64,000 nt of DNA from Cryobacterium frigoriphilum (GTDB taxonomy: Bacteria; Actinomycetota; Actinomycetes; Actinomycetales; Microbacteriaceae), in contig NZ_SOHE01000036.1 of NCBI RefSeq assembly GCF_004403305.1, positions 16,893 through 80,892 on the forward strand, written 5' to 3'. This document shows positions 1 through 9,705 of this stretch, in pieces (positions within the stretch are counted from its first letter, which is position 1; every line of letters begins with the position of its first letter). Both the position numbers and the translations under genes were made by a program. The notes beneath the pieces are model-generated. The model saw nothing but the letters and a program-made list of their open reading frames with translations. It was not told the origin of the DNA and searched no databases.

Positions 1-1
1 C

Positions 2-1015
2 GGGCGCGGCGCGGCCGACGACAAGGCCGGTGTCATGGCCCACATCGCGTCGATCAGGGCGCTCGTGGCGGCCGAAGGACCCGACTTCGACCTGGGCATC
101 ACGCTCTTCATCGAGGGCGAGGAGGAATTCGGCAGTCGCTCGTTCACATCCTTCCTCGACGACAACCTCGAGGCACTCCGCGGCGATGTCATCGTCGTGG
201 CCGACTCCAATAACTGGGATGTCACCACCCCCGCCATCACCGTCAGCCTGCGCGGCAACGTCACGATGCGGTTGACCGTGCGTACCCTCGCCCACGCCTC
301 CCATTCGGGAATGTTCGGGGGAGTGGTTCCCGACGCGATGCTCGCCGCCATTCAGTTGCTCGCAACCCTGCACGACTCCGACGGATCGGTCGCCGTCGCG
401 GGGCTCACGAGCTACGACGCGCCGACCCCCGACTATGACGAAGCCCAGCTCCGCAGCGAGACCGGACTTCTTGACGGCGTCTCTCCCATCGGTCACGGCT
501 CGTTACTCAGCCGCATCTGGTCGCAGCCGTCGATCACGGTCACCGGGATCGACGCCCCCACCGTCGACAATGCGTCCAACACCCTGTCGCCGAGCATCAC
601 CGTGCGGCTCAGCGCGCGTATAGCGCCCGGCCAGAAGGCGACGGATGCCGCGACCGCCCTGCAGGCGCACCTGCGCTCCCACGCCCCCTATGGCGCCGTG
701 CTCGAGTTCGACGACATCGACGTGGGCGAGCCCTTCCTGGTTGACACGAGCGGATGGGCCGTGACGGAGGCTGCCGCTGCGATGACGGATGCCTGGGGTA
801 CGCCACCGGTCGACATTGGTGTGGGCGGTTCCATTCCCTTCATCGCCGACCTCGTGCGGGTGTTCCCCGAGGCCCAGATTCTCGTGACCGGGGTCGAAGA
901 CCCCGACTCACGCGCGCACAGCCCGAATGAATCACTTCACCTCGGTGTCTTCAAACGTGCCGTGCTGAGCGAAGCGTTTCTGCTCGGTCGCCTCAACCAC
1001 CGAACCGGCGCCTGA
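2..1015 (+). CDS. M20 family metallopeptidase, 5'-truncated
   Basis: C-terminal three quarters of a zinc-dependent M20 peptidase or dipeptidase; the start lies left of the window. The reading frame is open from base 2 and begins inside the metal-binding motif GRGAADDK, which precedes the ATG at 35, so that ATG is internal. EGEEEFGS (catalytic and metal-binding glutamates), a dimerisation-lid His in HASHSGMFGG and the late metal ligand in SRAHSPNES follow in M20 order. The substrate is probably a small peptide. A second, different M20 enzyme lies at 40.9-42.2 kb. Family assignment is firm; substrate is unknown. Confidence 0.9.
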   Translation, partial: GRGAADDKAGVMAHIASIRALVAAEGPDFDLGITLFIEGEEEFGSRSFTSFLDDNLEALRGDVIVVADSNNWDVTTPAITVSLRGNVTMRLTVRTLAHASHSGMFGGVVPDAMLAAIQLLATLHDSDGSVAVAGLTSYDAPTPDYDEAQLRSETGLLDGVSPIGHGSLLSRIWSQPSITVTGIDAPTVDNASNTLSPSITVRLSARIAPGQKATDAATALQAHLRSHAPYGAVLEFDDIDVGEPFLVDTSGWAVTEAAAAMTDAWGTPPVDIGVGGSIPFIADLVRVFPEAQILVTGVEDPDSRAHSPNESLHLGVFKRAVLSEAFLLGRLNHRTGA

Positions 1016-1171
1016 CCGGCACCGTCGGCACTCAGAAACTTGTTGTGGGAATGTCCATGATGACTTATTGGTTGTCGACGGTAGAATCTATTGAGATCCG
1101 ATGATTTCGATCTATCGATTCAGGTCTCGCGTACGCGCGGGATCGTGACACGTGCGAACCCGAGGAGACCC

Positions 1172-1585
1172 ATGACTGACACCCTGACTGACAGCACCGT
1201 AGCCAACACCGCAGTTGCAAGCGACAGCACTACCGCGACCGAGGCCCCGAGCACCGCTGCGCACGGTGTCGGCCTGACCGAGACCGCGGCCCTCAAGGTG
1301 CGCAGCCTGCTGACCCAGGAAGGCCGCGAAGACCTGCGCCTTCGGGTCGCCGTGCAGCCCGGCGGCTGCTCCGGCCTGATCTACCAGCTCTACTTCGACG
1401 AGCGCGTTCTCGAGGGCGACGCCCTCGTGGACTTCGACGGCGTCGAGGTCGTCGTTGACAAGATGAGCGTGCCGTACCTCGACGGTGCCACGATCAACTT
1501 CGAAGACACCATCGAGAAGCAGGGCTTCACGATCGATAACCCGAACGCCGGCAGCAGCTGCGCGTGCGGCGATTCCTTCAGCTAG
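1172..1585 (+). CDS. erpA: Iron-sulfur cluster insertion protein (A-type carrier)
   Basis: HesB/IscA/ErpA-type carrier that delivers Fe-S clusters to apo-proteins. The conserved core begins near residue 36 after a Thr/Ala-rich N-terminal tail, with GGCSGL and the C-terminal pair C-A-C supplying the three cluster-binding cysteines. The ATG at 1172 is chosen because GAGGAG lies 5 bases upstream; the frame is open further left but has no ribosome site there. A possible -10 (TAGAAT, 1082-1087) would give an ~80-nt leader. It is separated by a strong terminator from the ctaC operon. Next to respiratory genes, Rieske and similar proteins are plausible clients (inference). Confidence 0.93.
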   Translation: MTDTLTDSTVANTAVASDSTTATEAPSTAAHGVGLTETAALKVRSLLTQEGREDLRLRVAVQPGGCSGLIYQLYFDERVLEGDALVDFDGVEVVVDKMSVPYLDGATINFEDTIEKQGFTIDNPNAGSSCACGDSFS

Positions 1586-1607
1586 ACCGCGCAGCACACA
1601 CCAAGCG

Positions 1608-1646
1608 CCGGGAGGCCATCCGTTGGATGGCCTCCCGGGCGTGTTT
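1608..1646 (+). terminator. Rho-independent terminator after erpA
   Basis: A perfect 14-bp stem (1608-1621 with 1625-1638) with a 3-base GTT loop is followed by GCGTGTTT. It lies 22 bases after the erpA stop and insulates erpA from the ctaCDF operon. Confidence 0.85.
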
Positions 1647-1818
1647 AACGGCTTTGACAAGACCGCCGACGCAAAAATAGTGAGAATATCGGCACCCGAA
1701 CGGGGAAACTTCGCTGATCAGGTGCCACTGCGCACATTAGTCACTGCGTCTCGCAGTAGGCTAGAAACGGTCACCGCACTTCCTGTGAAGTGCCCTCGAG
1801 TCTTCCGAAAGGTCCCCG

Positions 1819-2706
1819 GTGCGCATGAATCACCGTCTCCGATGGGCTGCAATCCCGATCGCAGCGACGTTAACAATCTTCCTAGCAGGGTGCTCCACGG
1901 CCCAGCTCAATGGCTACCTGCCCGGTTTTGAGGAGGGGCAGGAGGCAGTCACCAACCAGACCGAACGAGTTTCGGGACTCTGGACAACATCGTGGATCGT
2001 GCTACTCATCGTGGGTATCATCACGTGGGGCCTCACCATCTGGACCGTCGTCGTCTACCGACGACGCAAGGGCCAGACGGGTCTGCCGCCCCAGCTTCGA
2101 TACAACATGCCGATCGAAATCTTCTACACGGTCGTGCCTCTCATTCTCGTGGTCGGCTTCTTCGCCTTCACGGCGCGGGACCAGGCCGCCATCGAGGCCC
2201 GTTTTGACGCGCCGGACGTGCAGATTGAAGTTCAGGCCAAGCAGTGGGCCTGGGACTTCAACTACGTGGATGAAGACGTCTACTCCGCCGGCGTTCAGGC
2301 TCAGCCTGACCCCGACGGCGAGACAGGCGCCATCCTGCAGGATGAACTTCCCGTTCTCGTGCTTCCCGTGGACCAGAAGATCGAGATCGCCCTCGAAGCA
2401 CGCGACGTCATCCACTCTTTCTGGGTCATCGACTTCCTGTACAAGAAGGACCTCGTTCCCGGCAAGACCAACTACATGTCGGTCATCCCGGAACGCATCG
2501 GCACCTATGCCGGTAAGTGCGCCGAACTCTGCGGCGAGTACCACTCCCTCATGCTCTTCAACGTGGAGGTCGTGTCCCAGGAGGACTACGACACCTACAT
2601 TGCTTCCCTGCGAGCCGCAGGTAATGAGGGACAGCTCGACAACGAGTTCGACCGCAATCAGACCCAGCCGGGCACTGGTGCCCCGACAGCTCAGGAGGAC
2701 AACTAA
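1819..2706 (+). CDS. ctaC: Cytochrome c oxidase subunit II (CuA subunit), lipoprotein
   Basis: Subunit II of the aa3 oxidase, carrying electrons from QcrC through the binuclear CuA centre. Residues 1-25 form a lipoprotein signal with lipobox LAGC (Cys25). Two membrane helices follow (about 57-79 and 101-117), then a cupredoxin domain with CuA ligands His199, Cys234, Cys238, His242 and Met245 in AGKCAELCGEYHSLM. The GTG at 1819 has a GAAAGG site 6 bases upstream; the ATG at 1825 is the alternative. It heads ctaC-ctaD-ctaF, and ctaD starts 3 bases after its stop. Length (295 aa) is usual for actinobacteria. Confidence 0.96.
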   Translation: MRMNHRLRWAAIPIAATLTIFLAGCSTAQLNGYLPGFEEGQEAVTNQTERVSGLWTTSWIVLLIVGIITWGLTIWTVVVYRRRKGQTGLPPQLRYNMPIEIFYTVVPLILVVGFFAFTARDQAAIEARFDAPDVQIEVQAKQWAWDFNYVDEDVYSAGVQAQPDPDGETGAILQDELPVLVLPVDQKIEIALEARDVIHSFWVIDFLYKKDLVPGKTNYMSVIPERIGTYAGKCAELCGEYHSLMLFNVEVVSQEDYDTYIASLRAAGNEGQLDNEFDRNQTQPGTGAPTAQEDN

Positions 2707-2709
2707 GCC

Positions 2710-4440
2710 ATGAGCACGACCATTGCCGCAGTGGAGACACGCTCCACGCCCCCGGTTTCGCGATCCGCTGAGAACAAGGGCAACACCCTCGTTCGCTGGA
2801 TCACCTCGACCGACCACAAGGTCATCGGGTATCTCTACCTGATCACGTCATTCGTGTACTTCTGCATCGGCGGCGTCATGGCGCTGATCATTCGTGCGCA
2901 GCTCTTCGCCCCCGGTCTGGAAATCGTGCAGACCAAGGAGCAGTACAACCAGCTCTTCACCATGCACGGCACGATCATGCTCCTCATGTTCGCGACGCCG
3001 CTGTTCTTCGGTTTCGCCAACTTCCTGGTGCCGCTGCAGATCGGCGCCCCCGACGTGGCGTTCCCTCGCCTGAACGCCCTCGCGTTCTGGTTCTTCTTCT
3101 TCGGCAGCCTGATTGCCGTCGCCGGCTTCCTCACCCCGCAGGGAGCAGCATCCTTCGGATGGTTCGCGTATCAGCCACTGGCGAGTACCACGTTCTCGCC
3201 CGGTGTCGGTGGCAACCTCTGGATGGTCGGCCTCGGCCTGTCGGGCTTCGGTACCATTCTCGGTTCCGTGAACTTCATCACGACCATCATCACGATGCGT
3301 GCCCCCGGCATGACGATGTGGCGTATGCCGGTCTTCACCTGGAACACGCTCATCACGGCGCTTCTCAGCCTGATGGTCTTCCCGGTGCTCGCCGCCGCCA
3401 TGCTCGCCGCGGCATCCGACCGTATCTACGGCTCGCACATCTATGATCCCGAAAACGGCGGCGCCATCCTCTGGCAGCACCTGTTCTGGTTCTTCGGTCA
3501 CCCCGAGGTGTACATCATTGCCCTGCCGTTCTTCGGTATCGTCTCTGAGGTCTTCCCGGTGTTCAGCCGCAAGCCGATGTTCGGATACAAGACCCTGATC
3601 TACGCGACCATCTCCATCGCCGCGCTGTCGGTCTCGGTCTGGGCGCACCACATGTACGTCACCGGTTCCGTTCTGCTGCCCTTCTTCTCCCTGATGACCA
3701 TGCTCATTGCGGTGCCGACAGGGGTGAAGATCTTCAACTGGATCGGCACCATGTGGCGAGGGTCTCTGACGTTCGAGACCCCGATGCTCTGGGCCATCGG
3801 CTTTCTCATCACCTTCACCTTCGGTGGTCTCACCGGAGTCATCCTGGCCTCACCGCCGCTTGACTTCCACGTCTCTGACACGTACTTCGTCGTGGCGCAC
3901 TTCCACTACGTCGTCTTCGGTACCGTTGTCTTCGCCATGTTCAGTGGCTTCTACTTCTGGTGGCCCAAGTGGACCGGCAAGATGCTCAACGAGAGCCTCG
4001 GCAAGTGGCACTTCTGGTTCCTCTTCATCGGCTTCCACACCACGTTCCTCGTGCAGCACTGGCTCGGTGTCATGGGCATGCCGCGTCGTTACGCGACGTA
4101 CTCGCCCGAAGACGGCTTCGCGTGGATGAACCAGCTGTCGACCATCGGCTCGATGATTCTGGCCGTGTCGATGATTCCGTTCTTCCTGAACGTCTACCTG
4201 ACCGCGCGTCGTGCGCCCAAGGTGACCGTGAACGACCCCTGGGGCTACGGTTCTTCGCTCGAGTGGGCAACGTCGTGCCCGCCGCCGCGTCACAACTTCA
4301 CCTCGATCCCGCGGATCCGGTCCGAGCGCCCCGCGTTCGACCTGAACCACCCCGAGGTCGGTATGCCCGTTGGCATCGGTCCGGGCAAGGATGCGCCGGA
4401 CGAGCGCGTCTTCGACGCCGCAGAGAACAGGGTCAAATAA
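2710..4440 (+). CDS. ctaD: Cytochrome c oxidase subunit I
   Basis: Catalytic haem-copper subunit of the aa3 oxidase, reducing O2 to water and pumping protons in the plasma membrane. About 12 helices are predicted. Key residues are visible: His86 (haem a), His264 and Tyr268 of GHPEVY (CuB and the cross-linked Tyr), His313-His314 (CuB) and the late HFHYVV pair for the haems. AGGAGG at 2693-2698 lies inside the end of ctaC and serves the ATG at 2710, suggesting translational coupling. The stop abuts the ctaF ATG. At 576 aa it is a normal length. Confidence 0.98.
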   Translation: MSTTIAAVETRSTPPVSRSAENKGNTLVRWITSTDHKVIGYLYLITSFVYFCIGGVMALIIRAQLFAPGLEIVQTKEQYNQLFTMHGTIMLLMFATPLFFGFANFLVPLQIGAPDVAFPRLNALAFWFFFFGSLIAVAGFLTPQGAASFGWFAYQPLASTTFSPGVGGNLWMVGLGLSGFGTILGSVNFITTIITMRAPGMTMWRMPVFTWNTLITALLSLMVFPVLAAAMLAAASDRIYGSHIYDPENGGAILWQHLFWFFGHPEVYIIALPFFGIVSEVFPVFSRKPMFGYKTLIYATISIAALSVSVWAHHMYVTGSVLLPFFSLMTMLIAVPTGVKIFNWIGTMWRGSLTFETPMLWAIGFLITFTFGGLTGVILASPPLDFHVSDTYFVVAHFHYVVFGTVVFAMFSGFYFWWPKWTGKMLNESLGKWHFWFLFIGFHTTFLVQHWLGVMGMPRRYATYSPEDGFAWMNQLSTIGSMILAVSMIPFFLNVYLTARRAPKVTVNDPWGYGSSLEWATSCPPPRHNFTSIPRIRSERPAFDLNHPEVGMPVGIGPGKDAPDERVFDAAENRVK

Positions 4441-4863
4441 ATGAAGACCAATATCAATCTGCTCTGGGTGCTGACCGGCTTCTTCGGCATTGTCACGGTG
4501 ACGTATGTCATCTGGAGCCTTGTCGATCCGAACCACGGCCGGGTCGAATGGGCCGGCACGTTCATGCTTGGCCTGTCGACGTTGCTCGTCGCGTTCATTG
4601 CCTTCTACCTGGGCAAGGTGCACGGAGCTCAGGGTGCTGAACTGCCCGAAGACCGTCTCGACGGCAACATCGACGATGGCGACCCCGAACTGGGCTTCTT
4701 CAGCCCGTGGAGCTGGTGGCCGATCTTCCTGGCCGCGAGCTGCGCTCTGCTTTTCCTCGGCCTCGCCGTGGGACCGTGGATCGCCTTCATCGGTCTCGGC
4801 ATCGGCGTCATCAGCCTTGTCGGCTGGGTCTACGAGTACTACCGGGGCATGTTCGCCCGCTAA
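4441..4863 (+). CDS. ctaF: Cytochrome c oxidase subunit IV, actinobacterial type
   Basis: Small integral membrane subunit of the actinobacterial bc1-aa3 supercomplex. Of its 140 residues, about four hydrophobic helices are visible (near 7-27, 37-57, 85-103 and 105-125). It has no cofactor ligands, and its role is structural by family knowledge. Its ATG follows the ctaD stop with no gap, so it is almost certainly co-translated. It is the last gene of ctaCDF and is followed by a strong terminator. Confidence 0.93.
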   Translation: MKTNINLLWVLTGFFGIVTVTYVIWSLVDPNHGRVEWAGTFMLGLSTLLVAFIAFYLGKVHGAQGAELPEDRLDGNIDDGDPELGFFSPWSWWPIFLAASCALLFLGLAVGPWIAFIGLGIGVISLVGWVYEYYRGMFAR

Positions 4864-4896
4864 CCCCGGCTCACCAATCTGAGCTGCTGAACGCCT

Positions 4897-4942
4897 GAGT
4901 CCCTGCCTTTCCGTCGATACGGAAGGGCAGGGACTCTTTCGT
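4897..4942 (+). terminator. Rho-independent terminator after ctaF
   Basis: A 16-bp stem with one G-U pair (4897-4912 with 4921-4936), an 8-base loop and then TTTC. It lies about 33 bases after the ctaF stop and ends the ctaCDF operon. Confidence 0.88.
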
Positions 4943-5022
4943 GTGGCCTGAGCCACCAACCGAATCCAGCAACCCGAGCTCAACCGTGCACCATCTGGAG
5001 ACGTCAGGGCGTCTTTCGCGTC

Positions 5023-5247
<225 letters not shown>

Positions 5248-5255
5248 CCCCGTCC

Positions 5256-5346
5256 GCGTACCATTCGACGGAGATTGACCCGGTTTGGCCCGGTTGTGCC
5301 CCGGAACAGCACGGTTGGGCGTCAAACTCCGTCGAATGGTACGGGG
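5256..5346. repeat. Palindromic repeat unit, copy 1 (~90 bp)
   Basis: Outer arms GTACCATTCGACGGAG (5258-5273) and its near complement (5327-5342, CTCCGTCGAATGGTAC) form a 16-bp perfect inverted repeat around a ~53-base interior. The same arms and a related interior recur at 5657-5746, so this is a repeated element and not a chance hairpin. It lies just after a possible gene remnant. Function unknown; it resembles REP/MITE-like units in layout. Confidence 0.85.
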
Positions 5347-5656
5347 TGCGCGGTGAGTGGGCGCGGCATCCGCTTGCCTAAGGCAGCTGGGTGGCTGTGG
5401 GGTTCGGGGTGGGGGCGCGGGGTGGAGGGCGACAATGACCGAGTTTTCGGGGCTGCAGGGCGGCGAAGGGGCCATCTGTGACACCTCGTCAGCGAAGTGT
5501 CAGAGAACGCCCCTTGGACGGCGAGGCCCAGGGGACCCTCGCTACCTTCTCGTGAACGCGAAGCCAGCAGATGGCCCCATGCGGGCTCTCGCCGGGCCGC
5601 GCGACGCCACAAAGTGTCCACGAGCCAGCCAGTCGGTCGGTCCCGGCGCCTCGCGT

Positions 5657-5746
5657 GCGTACCATTCGACGGAGATGGAGCCCGTTTTGACCGGATCGTG
5701 ACCAGAAACTGACGTTTCCGAGCCAAAGACCGTCGAATGGTACGGG
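5657..5746. repeat. Palindromic repeat unit, copy 2 (~90 bp)
   Basis: Same outer arms as copy 1 (GTACCATTCGACGG at 5659-5672, CCGTCGAATGGTAC at 5729-5742), here a 14-bp inverted repeat. The left half of the interior aligns with copy 1 (both read GAGAT, a GTTT block, CCGG and GTG in the same order), the right half has diverged. Both copies are in the same orientation and about 400 bp apart. Confidence 0.85.
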
Positions 5747-5996
5747 GCTGGGCCTGGTGACGACGCGGGAGCCGGTGCCGAGCGGCACCGTGAGCAGCCC
5801 GGGAGCCCGAGAGTCCAACGGCGAAGAGAGCCAGCGGCCTGATACAGCCAGGTGACCGTCAGCGCGGTCTGATTTCGTCTGATCGCGCCAGCGCCTGCGC
5901 AGACTGGTCACGATTGCCGAGGCCGCACCTCGCCTGTCGTCACGGGCAAGCGGGCGGGAACGACACGGGACTCTGGGGCCTCCGCACTGCGCCGAA

Positions 5997-6842
5997 CTAC
6001 AGCGCGCGGCGCCGAAAGCCGAAGATATCGAAGGCGGCGGTGACGGATGTCTGCGTATCGACCTCGAGAACGGTCTGAGCACCCGCGTGGTGCGCCGACG
6101 GTCCCATGCCGAGCACAGCTCCGACGTCAGTCGCAGAGAGGCTCAGAACGCTGCTCAGCGGCTGTCGCGTCTCAAGCTCGAAGTGCGCCGCGAGCCCGTC
6201 GACGAGGTGCCGCGCCTTGTCGGGCTGCATGTCCACCGCGAGACCCGCGTCGCGCAACTCCTGCAGGTGCGTCTGCTGCGGCACAACGACGAGCAGCAGG
6301 CCGCCCGGCGCGAGCACCCGGTGGAACTCGGCAGCGTTGCGGGGGGCGAAGACGTTGAGGATGACGTTCGCCGCGGCATCCCGGATGGGGAGCGATGCCC
6401 AGACGTCGGCGATGAGGCCATCCGCTTCAGGAATCAGGCGAATCGTCCGGGAGACGGCCGCGGGGGAGAGGTCCATGGCGAGGCCGCGCGGGGATGCTGC
6501 CGGGTCTGCCACAGCGGATGCCGACAGCGCGGCGTGCAGGTAGTAGCCGCTGCCGCAGCCGATGTCGACGATGCGGCCTGGACGCTCGGCGGCGACGGTG
6601 ACCGAGATGGCCGTCTGCAGCGGAGCATAGAAGCCACCGCTCTGGAAGCGGTCGCGGGCGTCGAGCATGGCGGGACTGTCACCGATAAACCGGTGCGGGC
6701 CGCTCATCAGGGTGACGTAGCCGCGCTTATTGACGTCGAAGGAGTGACCAGCGGAGCACCCGAAGCTGAGCGCGGCGGTGGGGGCGAGCGGGAGAAAACA
6801 GTTCGGGCACCGAAGCCACTCCGAAAGAGTCTGGAGTGACAT
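5997..6842 (-). CDS. rlmA: 23S rRNA (guanine-N1)-methyltransferase, RlmA family
   Basis: SAM-dependent enzyme of the RlmA/TlrB family, which methylates N1 of a guanine in helix 35 of 23S rRNA. The N-terminal zinc site has Cys12, Cys15, Cys29 and His33, and motif I is VDIGCGSGYY (residues ~92-101). A Rossmann methyltransferase domain follows. It starts 55 bases beyond the qcrB stop on the same strand, so it may be the distal gene of the ctaE-qcrCAB operon, an unexpected place for an rRNA modifier. Whether it modifies G745 or G748 cannot be told from sequence alone. Confidence 0.82.
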   Translation of the reverse strand: MSLQTLSEWLRCPNCFLPLAPTAALSFGCSAGHSFDVNKRGYVTLMSGPHRFIGDSPAMLDARDRFQSGGFYAPLQTAISVTVAAERPGRIVDIGCGSGYYLHAALSASAVADPAASPRGLAMDLSPAAVSRTIRLIPEADGLIADVWASLPIRDAAANVILNVFAPRNAAEFHRVLAPGGLLLVVVPQQTHLQELRDAGLAVDMQPDKARHLVDGLAAHFELETRQPLSSVLSLSATDVGAVLGMGPSAHHAGAQTVLEVDTQTSVTAAFDIFGFRRRAL

Positions 6843-6897
6843 CGATGCCCGTTCTGGTTGCTGCTGTCTTGCGTGTTGCCTGTGCCTGGTCTGAAGC

Positions 6898-8562
6898 CTA
6901 CTTGTCGCTGATCTGGGCCGGCTTGTCGGCCGAACCCTCGATCTCGGTGTGGTGGGCGCCGTGGGCCTGGTCTAGTTCGACCTGGTCGACCGGAGCGATC
7001 CGGTCCTCGAAGAACCAGCGGGACAGACCCGCACGCACCTGCTCGGGAACGGTGATTTTACCGTTCGCGTTCGGGCGCAACATCAGCGGCTTCTGGTCGT
7101 TGTAACTTACCAGTTTCCAACGCTCGAAGTCGTCGACCTGCTGGTGCACCTCGACGTACTCACCGCCGGGAAGCCGAACAATACGGCCCGACTCGTAACC
7201 GTGCAGCACGATCTCGCGGTCTTTCTTCATCAGGGCGAGGCACACCCGCTTGGTGATGTAGAACGCGAGGAACGGGCCGAGAATGGTCGTTGCCTGCAGC
7301 GTGTGGATTACGCCTTCCATCGTGAGGTGGAAGTGGGTGGCCATGATGTCCGAAGACGCGGCAGCCCACAGCGAGGCGTAGAACGTGACTCCGGCCGCGC
7401 CGATGGCGGTACGGGTCGGGGCGTTGCGCGGGCGATCGAGCACGTGGTGTTCGCGCTTGTCTCCGGTGATCCACGCTTCAATGAAGGGGTAGATCATGAC
7501 GGTGACGATGAAGAGTCCCACCACGCCCAGAACCACGAGGATGTTCATGGAGTACGTGTGGTTGAGCCAGACGAACTCCCATCCCGGCGGAACCAGTCGC
7601 ATCGCACCATCGGCAAAGCCGATGTACCAGTCAGGCTGGGTACCGGCCGACACCGGTGAGGGGTCGTACGGTCCGTAGTTCCAGATGGGGTTGATCGTGA
7701 CGAACGAGGCGATCAGCATGACGACGCCGAAGACGATGAAGAAGAATCCACCTGCCTTGGCGGCGTAGACGGGAAGGATCGGGTAGCCGACAACGTTCTT
7801 GTTCGTGTGTCCCGCGGACGGGTACTGCGTGTGCTTGTGCACGACGACGAACAGCAGGTGCATGGCGATCAGGGCGACGATGATCGCGGGCAGCAGCAGA
7901 ATGTGCAGGGAATACAACCGGCCCACGATTGCGGTTCCGGGGAACTCGCCGCCGAAGAGCAGGAACGAGAACCAGGTACCGATGACCGGGATGCCCTTGA
8001 TCAGTCCGTCGATGATGCGCAGACCGTTACCGGACAGCAGGTCGTCAGGCAGGGAGTATCCGGTGAAACCTTCGGCCATCGCAAGGATGAAGAGAACGAA
8101 GCCGATGACCCAGTTGATCTCGCGGGGCTTGCGGAACGCGCCGGTGAAGAACACGCGCAGCATGTGCAGACCGATCGCGGCCACGAACAGCAGGGCTGCC
8201 CAGTGGTGCACCTGGCGCATGAGGAGGCCGCCGCGGATGTCGAAGGAGATGTCCATCGTCGACTGCATCGCCGCCGACATTGCGATGCCCTTGAGCGGTG
8301 CGTATGAGCCGTCGTAGTGCACTTCGGCCATCGACGCGTCAAAGAAGAACGTCAGGAACGAACCGGACAGCAGAATGATGACGAAGCTGAACAGGGCGAC
8401 CTCACCGAGAAGGAAAGACCAGTGGTCGGGGAAGATCTTTCGACCAAGTTCTTTCACCGCCCCGGAGACGCTCGTGCGCTCATCGATATAGTTCGCGGCG
8501 GATGCCGTGAATCCTCCGGATTTCTTCACCTCGGTGGGTTCACGAGTTGATACAGACGTCAT
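6898..8562 (-). CDS. qcrB: Cytochrome bc1 complex cytochrome b subunit
   Basis: Membrane subunit holding haems bL and bH, where menaquinol is oxidised in the bc1-aa3 supercomplex. Two His pairs lie in helices reading RQVHHWAALL/LHMLRVF and YSLHILLL/AMHLLFVVVH. The 554-aa length reflects the long actinobacterial C-terminal extension. Its ATG overlaps the qcrA TAA by one base (TAATG), so the two are translationally coupled. It is the menaquinone-site subunit targeted by Q203-type inhibitors in mycobacteria (family knowledge). Confidence 0.97.
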   Translation of the reverse strand: MTSVSTREPTEVKKSGGFTASAANYIDERTSVSGAVKELGRKIFPDHWSFLLGEVALFSFVIILLSGSFLTFFFDASMAEVHYDGSYAPLKGIAMSAAMQSTMDISFDIRGGLLMRQVHHWAALLFVAAIGLHMLRVFFTGAFRKPREINWVIGFVLFILAMAEGFTGYSLPDDLLSGNGLRIIDGLIKGIPVIGTWFSFLLFGGEFPGTAIVGRLYSLHILLLPAIIVALIAMHLLFVVVHKHTQYPSAGHTNKNVVGYPILPVYAAKAGGFFFIVFGVVMLIASFVTINPIWNYGPYDPSPVSAGTQPDWYIGFADGAMRLVPPGWEFVWLNHTYSMNILVVLGVVGLFIVTVMIYPFIEAWITGDKREHHVLDRPRNAPTRTAIGAAGVTFYASLWAAASSDIMATHFHLTMEGVIHTLQATTILGPFLAFYITKRVCLALMKKDREIVLHGYESGRIVRLPGGEYVEVHQQVDDFERWKLVSYNDQKPLMLRPNANGKITVPEQVRAGLSRWFFEDRIAPVDQVELDQAHGAHHTEIEGSADKPAQISDK

Positions 8563-9638
8563 TAGGAACGCTCCCAGAAGCTCGGGCCGACTGGTTCAGT
8601 GAAATCGCTCTGCGCGATGAGGTATCCCTCAGCATCCACGGCGATGGGAAGCTGGGGGAGGGCCCGCTTGGCCGGTCCGAAGATGACCTCACACTGGTTG
8701 GTGACGTCAAACTGCGACTGGTGGCACGGGCACAGCAGGTGGTGCGTCTGCTGCTCGTAGAGCGCAACGGGGCACCCGACGTGCGTGCAGATCTTGGAGT
8801 AGGCGACGATGCCGTCATATGACCAGCTGGCGCGCTCGGCCGTCTCGATCAGATCTTCCGGCTTGAGGCGCATGAGCAGCACGGCAGACTTCGCCTTTTC
8901 GGCCAGCTTGCTCTCGTGGCCGAGGTCGATCAGGCCCTCGGGGATCACGTGGAACGAGGAGCCGAGCGTAACGTCCGACGCCTTGATCGGCACGCCGGTC
9001 GGGTCCATCGTGAGGCGCGTGCCCTTTTCCCACAGCGTGGTCTTCAGCAGCGCAACGGGGTCCTGGTCCTGCGGACCAAGTCCGCGGAACAGCACAACCG
9101 CCGGCAGCGGGAAAGCGATGAGGGCACCGAAGAGGCTGTTGCGAATGAGGGTGCGTCGGCCGAAACCGGACTCTTCATTGGCCTGCTGGAAGATCTCAAC
9201 GGCGCGAGCACGAACAACGTCCGTTCCCCGAACCGGGTGGCGTTCGTCGATGCCCTCGTGGGCATACATCAGGGCCTTGGCCCAGTGCACGGCACCGATA
9301 CCGAGCCCGAACAGGGCAAGGGTCAGGCCGACACCGATGAACAGGTTGTTGAGTCGAACGGAACCCATGTCTTCGGGAACGATCGGGAACGCCATGTACG
9401 CCGCGATTGCGAAGATACTGCCCGCGATCGAGAGGTAGAAGAGCGTGTACACGGTGCGCTCGGCGTTGCGATCCGCCTTGGGGTCGAGGTCCGTCACGCG
9501 GGACCGGTGCGGCGGGAATCCGGGGTTACCCACTGCACTGCGGGTGACGACCGAGGTGCCGGTGGACTGCTCCACGCGCGCGACGCTCGACGAGTCGGCG
9601 GCGGTGTTGTCCGCCCCGCCGTTATCGTCCTTGGCCAT
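8562..9638 (-). CDS. qcrA: Cytochrome bc1 complex Rieske iron-sulfur subunit
   Basis: Rieske protein of the bc1 complex. Unlike one-helix Rieske proteins it has three N-terminal helices (near residues 65-85, 97-117 and 168-185), typical of actinobacteria. The 2Fe-2S ligands are in CTHVGC (Cys284, His286) and CPCHQS (Cys303, His306), with Cys289 and Cys305 placed for the stabilising disulfide. The stop overlaps the qcrB start by one base. An AAGGAGAA site precedes the ATG. Confidence 0.97.
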   Translation of the reverse strand: MAKDDNGGADNTAADSSSVARVEQSTGTSVVTRSAVGNPGFPPHRSRVTDLDPKADRNAERTVYTLFYLSIAGSIFAIAAYMAFPIVPEDMGSVRLNNLFIGVGLTLALFGLGIGAVHWAKALMYAHEGIDERHPVRGTDVVRARAVEIFQQANEESGFGRRTLIRNSLFGALIAFPLPAVVLFRGLGPQDQDPVALLKTTLWEKGTRLTMDPTGVPIKASDVTLGSSFHVIPEGLIDLGHESKLAEKAKSAVLLMRLKPEDLIETAERASWSYDGIVAYSKICTHVGCPVALYEQQTHHLLCPCHQSQFDVTNQCEVIFGPAKRALPQLPIAVDAEGYLIAQSDFTEPVGPSFWERS

Positions 9639-9660
9639 TGTTCTCCTTCTTACGCTGGGT

Positions 9661-9705
9661 AAAAATCTGACGCGCGAAAATCCGACGCGTAAAAATCTGA
9701 CGCTC
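9661..9705. repeat. Three 15-bp tandem repeats between qcrC and qcrA
   Basis: Three head-to-tail copies of a 15-mer (AAAAATCTGACGCGC and two variants) fill the qcrC-qcrA gap, with a perfect 7-bp hairpin right beside them (9703-9718). They lie upstream of the qcrA ribosome-binding site. Confidence 0.85.

Noticed and set aside
5489-6082. 197-codon minus-strand open frame in the non-coding region
   Set aside because: It is Arg/Ser/Pro-rich, has no recognisable domain or ribosome site, and part of it is only the translation of the palindromic repeat.
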